From Saururus chinensis (Eukaryota; Streptophyta; Magnoliopsida; Piperales; Saururaceae), in NCBI GenBank assembly GCA_035235625.1, contig CP141144.1:31803014-31867013 (forward strand): 64,000 nt of DNA, written 5' to 3'. This document shows, piece after piece, positions 58,823 to 64,000 of this stretch. The notes under the pieces were generated by a model that did no database searches, was not told where the DNA came from, and saw only the letters and a list, made by a program, of their open reading frames with translations. Numbering within the stretch: the first letter of the stretch is position 1; the number at the start of each line of letters is the position of its first letter. The position numbers were made by a program, and so were the translations under genes.

Positions 58823-58840
58823 GTCTCTTTATATAGAGAC
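58823..58840 (-). promoter_or_regulatory. Pararetroviral TATA box in a palindrome
   Basis: On the minus strand GTCTCTATATAAAGAGAC: a TATATAA (58835-58829) enclosed by perfect 6-bp inverted arms GTCTCT/AGAGAC. It lies downstream of the viral repeats and after the last ORF, the usual place of the pregenomic RNA promoter. Initiation about 30 bases on would fall near 58805, at the edge of the insertion. Confidence 0.65.
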
Positions 58841-58964
58841 TTGGGGTAGTATACAAACAAAAGGGATAAAGAAAAAGTAATGTACAAACAAAAGGTATAA
58901 TAAAGAAGAAAAAAAAGAGGAGGATAGGAATATCTATCCAAAAGAATCCTCTTTAAGAGTTGTC

Positions 58965-59170
58965 GGCAATGATGCATAAAGATAGATGCATCAAGGTGGT
59001 CTTCAATAAAGCTCCATGTGAATAATGCATAAAGTTAGATTACTTTATGTCTTGAGTCTTGGTCTTCAATATTGCTCATGTGAATGATGCATAAAGTTGG
59101 ATTACTTTATGTCTTGAGTTCTTGTCTTCAATATTTTCTCATACGTATTGTGCCATAAAGTAGATTTCTT
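58965..59170 (-). repeat. Viral promoter-upstream repeats, about 53-62 bp
   Basis: GATGCATAAAG-type units occur at about 58971, 59024 and 59086 (two clear copies 62 bp apart, the rest decayed to about 59160). Each clear copy reads ATGCATAAAGTT(A/G)GATTACTTTATGTCTTGAGT then GTCTTCAATATT in plus sense. Tandem units upstream of a TATA box may be promoter enhancer elements; no function is shown. Confidence 0.75.
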
Positions 59171-59650
59171 TAGGGCCTTCTTGAAAGAATCTTCATAAAT
59201 GTGTCACCTATTGTTGTCATCTTGTATCAATGTTTTATATCATCTTCATAAAGGTGGATTAATTCACCAATATATTCATTCATGTCCTCATTGCTTTGAG
59301 CATAGTCCTCTATTTCTGTGTCATCCGTAGTATTCTCTTCCTCATCTGAGAATGTGGCTAATAATTGTTGTTGCATAATATCCCTTACTTTTTTTTTAAT
59401 TCTTTGGCTGATAAGTCTGGATATTTTCCTTCAACTTCTTATTTAAGATATCCATTGGATTCAATTTCTGATCAGAAATGGTTCCTTCTCGGGACCTAAT
59501 TTCCCCTTTTGATTTCTCAATGGAAGACTTAATTTCTTCTAATTTTTTTATCTTGGTCTAGCATATTATGTCACCATCTATAATAAAATCTTTTGGCTAA
59601 GCATGGTAAGTTCAAGTCATCTCTGTCACATTAATATGCCTATGCCCAGA
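59170..59650 (-). other. Viral intergenic or ORF2 tail region, no clear coding
   Basis: AT-rich sequence between the promoter repeats and the recognisable end of the second ORF. Some patches could be decayed coding sequence, but stops occur in all frames and I recognise no motif. Confidence 0.45.
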
Positions 59651-60440
59651 TCTATGAGAGACTAAAAGTTATGATGAAAGATAACATCATCTGTCCAGGA
59701 AAATTCTTTGGAATTTTATTTATTTGTTGATAAGCACAATGGATACAAGATTCTTCATAAATGTGTCCTGTATAATTCAGGAAGGTAATTTTCATTTTGG
59801 CCAAAATTTGCCCACCAATGATAGAACTAATTTGGCAAGTCTGATAAGACTATATTGTTGGCCATGGATAGAAACCAAGTATATTTTTTGACTGGGTTTT
59901 GATAGAAATTTTTTTTTCCATGCATCAATATAATCCCAGTAATTAAATTCAGTATGCCCCGCAGATTGGAGGCTTCTGCATTTGTTAGGGTTTAAGCCCC
60001 AGTTTAAAATTTTCAGAACATTTTGAATATAAACTTTGCTATAAGCAATTGGAGATTTAGGATTATCCTTTATTCTTCTTGTATGAGTAATTGTGACTGA
60101 ATAAGTCTCAATGAGTATGGATTCATGAATCTATCTAGCTTTTCCTCATCTGATTGGGAAGTTATGAGCACTATCAATAACTTTTGTGCCATATGATTGG
60201 GATTATTGATCCATTTCATATCCTCTTTATTGAGGATCATAATTGGAATAAAATTAGTCTTCTTTAAGAAGGGATTTACGGGTTTTGACATAAGAACCTC
60301 TTTAGCTGATTTAGAGCTTTCAGCTCACGGTTGTTCACAAATTTGTGAGCAGTAGGGATTTGAGACATAGATTGGCCTCTCCCTCTACCCCTTCCCCTTC
60401 TTGGGCTATTAGCCTTGGGGTTGAGCCAAGCTTGCATCAT
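59650..60440 (-). pseudogene. Pararetroviral second ORF, broken
   Basis: Starts at ATGATG (60440), whose first ATG overlaps the TGA stop of the polyprotein (ATGA). The first frame is 54 codons to TAA at 60276-60278 and has an Arg/Gly run (RRGRGRGRGRG) near its start. It continues in a shifted frame at 60291-60070 (73 codons), then, with stops, through patches such as NYWDYIDAW (about 59930) and FYHWWANFG (about 59800). A basic Arg/Gly patch may suggest nucleic-acid binding, but the role of this ORF is not known to me. At least one frameshift and several stops break it. Confidence 0.6.
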
Positions 60441-60835
60441 CCCTGTAGAAATTCACGGGTTAGGAAATCAGGCAGAGAATTAAATTCTCCCTTTATATGT
60501 TCTATTATGAAGTCAAAAACAGATAATATTGCTTGCCATCTGGCAAATATTTGCTTTGACGCTAAATTTTTTACATCTTTTTCGATTATATCCTTAGCAG
60601 TAGAGCAATCAATTCTTAATAAGAATTCTTGATTTAATAAATCATCTTGAAATTTGTTAATACAATTAAAAATAGATAACATTTCTTTTTTGATAGTAGA
60701 ATAATCTTTTGAGCATTTTTCCAAATACCAGAAGTATACCTTAATAATTCTTCCTTTTGAGTGGTAGGATTTTGTTGTTTCAAAATTCCTCCATAACCAA
60801 TATCTGAGGCATCTGTTTCTACCACTTTGTACCAA
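60437..60835 (-). pseudogene. Pararetroviral RNase H domain
   Basis: C-terminal domain of the polyprotein, which would remove pregenomic RNA during reverse transcription. The first catalytic Asp is in ETDASD (about 60808-60825), kept in the neighbouring frame (60634-61206). The remaining motifs, LLRIDCSTAKDII and IKGEFNSLPDFLTREFLQG, are in the 60437-60835 frame. The two frames overlap, so a frameshift lies near 60720-60760. The stop TGA is at 60439-60437. Confidence 0.85.
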
Positions 60836-61823
60836 TTAGGATTTGCTAATGGTAAGCAAGGTAAATTCTTTGCTTTTAATTTTATTTGTTTAACTGTATT
60901 AGTATGTTCTTCTGTCCAATCAGGAGCATTTTTTCTTAGTCTATTGTTCAGAATAACTAAATCTTTAGCTAAGTCTTTATAGTAATCTGAGATATAGTTT
61001 AGGCTTACTAAAAACCTTTGTAATTGCTTTTTGTCCTTAATTTCATCAGGAAATTTAGAAGCAAATTCAATACTTCTACTAATAGGCAAAATTTTTCCCA
61101 TATAAATATCATGGCCAAGAAATCTAATTTTTTCTTGAAATATTTTCATTTTTGGGGTGGAGATTACCAAACCATTATTTTTAATAATTTTTATGAAAAT
61201 ATTCATATGCTTGATATGCTTATCAATTGATTTTGAAAAAAATTAAGATATCGTCTATATAAACGATAGAAAAGTCACTATAAGGGAGAAATATCTCATT
61301 CATAATATTTTGAAATTCTGAAGGAACACAGTCCAAAAGGCATAACATTCCATTCATAATGGCCAAAAGGGACAGTAAAAACTGTTTTATATCTATCAAA
61401 TTCAGCAATTTGTATTTGCCAATATCCTGACTTTAAGTGAAACTTTAAAAATATATTTACTTCATTTAGTCTGGATAATAAATCCTTTTTATTAGGAATT
61501 GGGTATCTGATCCATTTTAATACCTTATTTAAAGGTTTATAGTTAATAACTAGTCTAGGAACTCCTCTTTCTTTTTCAGCGTGTTTGTTCACATAAAAAG
61601 CAGCACAACTCCAAGGGGAGTAAGATTTTATGATTAAATTTTTCTCTATAAGAGATTGGATTTCAGTTTTACAAAGATCTAAATATTCTTTGTTCATTTG
61701 TACTGGTCTAGCCTTGGTTGGGATAGACTCTTCATCATAACCATCAATATATGGTAAAGTAACTATATGTTTCTTTCTAGTCCAGAAAGAAGTAGGTAAG
61801 TTACTACAAATTTCTTTTTTCAT
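60836..61823 (-). pseudogene. Pararetroviral reverse transcriptase, three frames
   Basis: RT domain of the viral polyprotein. 61823-61296 has KARPVQMNKEYLDLC, SPWSCAAFYVNK and PRLVINYKPLNK, then FLKFHLKSGYWQIQI and VMPFGLC. Near 61325 the frame shifts, and 61408-61223 carries SEFQNIMNEIF and the catalytic YIDD box (61261-61250). A second shift near 61223 leads to 61206-60634 with IRFLGHDIYMGKI (thumb) and QLQRFLVSLNYI (connection). All core motifs are present in order, so it is a decayed but complete domain. No working enzyme can be read. Confidence 0.9.
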
Positions 61824-61856
61824 AGTTTCTTCAAAATTTTGAATTATATTTTTTAT

Positions 61857-62330
61857 TCATGAAGACTTTAATTGTTCTGAAATTTTTCCTTGTTTTAATT
61901 CTTCTTTTAAAGAATTTATTTGTTTTTCCTTGAATATCAAAGTTTCTTTAATCTGATTGATTAGTTTGGTTTGAGGTTGTTTTATCAATTCAAATAATAT
62001 TTTCTTTCCATTTAGGGTAGTATTTATTCCTTTATGATTGATTTTATTAATTGGTTCAATCATACTTAGAAAAGGTGTTCCTAAAACCATATGTTGAGTT
62101 AGATCCTTGACTAGTATGAAATTGTATGAATACATACACCTTGATTGCATATATAAGTACCAGAAAGTTTATAATGTATATTCAATTTGCCCCCATTAGC
62201 CGTACTCAAATTTTGAGTTGTTTTTTCAAATTATTGGGTTGGAATTAACCCTTCTATGACACAATTTATGTCAGCTCCTGAATCCACTAGAGCCGTAGTT
62301 TCAAGATTAAATACATTGTTGATAACTAAT
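61857..62330 (-). pseudogene. Pararetroviral aspartic protease and spacer
   Basis: The active site TALVDSGADI lies at about 62294-62265 (DSGAD at 62284-62270). The following piece, 62150-61857, is in a different frame and has HMVLGTPFLSMIEPI, the conserved second half (ILG-like motif), then a Lys/Glu-rich coiled spacer before RT. A frame change lies between the two parts, near 62150-62230. The enzyme would mature the viral polyprotein. Confidence 0.8.
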
Positions 62331-62507
62331 TTAACATTAATGAACCACTTTTGATAAGTGAGATTATTTATTTTTGTAAAGAATTATTATTTTTGTTGGG
62401 AACAAATTCCTTGGGATTGTTTATTGAAATTTCATAGTTTAAAGTTTTTATTTCTCTTTTTAACCTATGGATTTCATAGTTTAGATCTTCTTTGATAGCC
62501 TTTCTAA

Positions 62508-62830
62508 TTAGAATTTTGACAATTTTTTTATAATTTGAATGGGTTGACTCTCAACCAAGGCATGTATACCCAGATTTTCTTTATCCTTAAGAGGATCTTT
62601 TAATTTTACAACTCCCTTATGATGGGTGAAATTATTAATAATATGTAATTGATTATTACTTTCTTTGTTAAGATTATTGTTTCCTATATTCATTATAAGT
62701 TTAGGAACTTTGCATCTATTGGCATAATGGCCATTGTGTCTACATTTATGGCAAATAATTTCCTTAAGTTTTTCTACATTTTTCTCTTTTGATAGGCCCT
62801 TTTAGATTTATTTTTCTTTTTAAGATTTAG
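62508..62830 (-). pseudogene. Pararetroviral capsid C-terminus with zinc knuckle
   Basis: CHKCRHNGHYANRC (62753-62712) is a C-X2-C-X4-H-X4-C knuckle, as at the end of Caulimoviridae capsid proteins, where it binds viral RNA. It follows a Lys/Arg-rich stretch (about 62830-62770, KKKNKSKRAYQKRK in one frame), a possible nuclear-import or RNA-binding segment. An Asn-rich linker (62693-62508) follows toward the protease. Stops and frame changes interrupt it near 62780. Confidence 0.75.
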
Positions 62831-63480
62831 GCCTTTGGAGGAATTTATAGGCTATTTATTAGACAACATATTTGTGTTTGATCCATTATTGATTTTATCA
62901 AGTTTTTCGAGAGATTAATTCTCTTTTTGTTTTATAGATTTTAAATCTTGAATTGGAGCAGATTGACTATTAATCAAAACATTTATACTTAAATTATTAG
63001 ATATATTTGTTTTTATTTTAGAATGAGGAACAATAATCTTTCCCAAGCTTAATTTGTCTGATTTATTATTATAAAAATTATCTGAGAAGTTATAAGATAA
63101 TGAAGGACTATTGTTGATTTTGTTTTCTTCTGTATTAGAAGGTATAAGATCATTTTCCTTATTAGAAGGGAAGATGTCACTGATTTGTTTCTTATCTTTA
63201 TTTAAAGATTCATTCTTTAGACTAATTTCATCTTCTTTTATAATTTTATAAATTTTTTCTATTAAATTATTGTCTTTTAAGACATTATTTAGTACCTTAT
63301 TAATTTTCTCCTTAATTTCTCCAGTATAAAGACTAAAAGTCTTGAGATTTATTTATCTGAATCTTCTTTGATTGGTGAAGGAGAATTAGTATTAAGAGAT
63401 TTATTTATTTGAATGTCTTTCTTATGAGAAATTTCTTGTGATTGATTATCTTGAGGAGTAATCTTCTTTAATTATCTTGA
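62831..63480 (-). pseudogene. Pararetroviral polyprotein, Asn/Lys/Ser-rich part
   Basis: Low-complexity coding-like sequence on the minus strand, rich in Asn, Lys, Ser and Ile codons, with stops in each frame. It lies between the zinc knuckle and the movement/capsid-like segment, where acidic or Asn-rich linkers are common in Caulimoviridae polyproteins. The 20-bp AGTATAAAGACTAAAAGTCT occurs at 63323 and 63483, and ATTATCTTGAGGAGTA at 63445 and 63471, signs of local duplication. Confidence 0.5.
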
Positions 63481-63998
63481 GGAGTATAAAGACTAAAAGT
63501 CTCAAACCATTGTTTAAAAGGGATAATAATCCTATGAGTATGTAAGAATTTGTAATATAAATCTTTATACTCTATAATTTGATTTTTAGTAATAAAATAC
63601 TATTATCTAAAATTTCTATTTTTCGGCAAGTAAAATTCTTGATTGATTATGTTTCGATCAACATAGAATCCTTCATATATCTTTGTTTGAATAGGAACAT
63701 AATTCTTATGATAGATCCCATAAGGAATATTCATATTAAAAGTTATCAACTTTTCAACCTGATAAGGTGGTAACCTATTATCTGACTTTCTTTCAGAAAT
63801 AGAATCTCTTAAAGAAATGCTTTCTTTACCAGAATAATTTGTGATATTAAATTTTTTACTTCAATGATTAGAAGATCTTATTTTCCTATTTATTAAGGAT
63901 TTTAGATCTAAAACTCTTGTATCATATATCCTTTCAAGATATACCTCAATAAGGTCATCAGGATCATCCTCAGGGTCTCCCGTGGGTAGATCCCAATT
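63481..63998 (-). pseudogene. Pararetroviral movement/capsid-like segment
   Basis: From the window edge a minus-strand frame reads NWDLPTGDPEDDPDDLIEVY and continues, with a TGA at 63863-63861, through LPPYQVEKLITFNMNIPYGI and PIQTKIYEGFYVDRN to a double stop near 63605. In the same frame it resumes with EYKDLYYKFLHTHRIIIPF. By order on the genome this should be the movement protein end or the region before the capsid, but I cannot assign it firmly. Confidence 0.5.
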
Positions 63999-64000
63999 TC

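Larger units (their letters stand above)
58806..64000 (-). mobile_element. Endogenous pararetrovirus (Caulimoviridae), decayed, incomplete
   Basis: Old integrated copy of a plant DNA virus on the minus strand. In reading order from 64000 downward: movement/capsid-like region, CCHC knuckle, DSGAD protease, reverse transcriptase with YIDD, RNase H, a second ORF starting on the stop of the first, a non-coding region with repeats and a TATA box. One large polyprotein carrying protease to RNase H suggests a petuvirus- or florendovirus-like lineage, but that placement is inference. Frameshifts and stops are spread through every domain, so it cannot express virus proteins. It is cut by the window edge at 64000. 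Confidence 0.88.

Overview
The window is nuclear DNA of a flowering plant, read as gene-poor heterochromatin. The evidence is a long AT-rich tandem satellite, an Athila-type Ty3/Gypsy retrotransposon with a tRNA-Asp-like primer site, a non-autonomous hAT transposon carrying plant gene exons, two solo LTRs, and an endogenous pararetrovirus of the Caulimoviridae type. No intact protein-coding gene, rRNA, tRNA or CRISPR array is supported. I cannot name the species.

About 35 kb (over half) is one satellite family with a period of about 310-320 bp, in two subfamilies. Subfamily A fills 1-4855, 8350-8428, 16834-18689, 44353-46675, 48291-56741 and 57098-58204. Subfamily B fills 18690-30327 and 31213-35583. 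The A to B switch at about 18690 is abrupt. The B to A switch coincides with the retrotransposon at 35584-44352. Near the right end the array folds back: one monomer is inverted at 56742-57097, and about two more at 58205-58805, directly against the viral insertion.

Insertions from left to right: (1) a 3494-bp hAT element (4856-8349) with an 8-bp target duplication in the satellite; it carries exons of the meiotic gene MND1 plus other exon-like pieces. (2) A nested block at 8429-16833: two phase-compatible exons of an unidentified gene on the minus strand, then a repeat family split by a 4967-bp LTR-like element (9649-14615) with a perfect 5-bp target duplication, several minisatellites and a GC-rich core. 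(3) An 885-bp solo LTR (30328-31212). (4) A decayed Athila-like element (35584-44352) with 5' LTR, primer site, broken gag, protease, RT, RNase H and integrase, and a truncated 3' LTR. (5) A second copy of the split repeat family (46676-48290). (6) A (TA)n tract of 140 bp. (7) An endogenous pararetrovirus on the minus strand (58806 to beyond 64000), running from a movement/capsid-like region through zinc knuckle, protease, RT, RNase H and a second ORF to its promoter, with many stops and frameshifts.

Nothing here works together as a pathway; the layers record a history of satellite expansion, insertion, and inversion. The most interesting points are the MND1-carrying hAT element, the two-subfamily satellite architecture with fold-back inversions, and the viral insertion whose end lies where its own transcription start should be.
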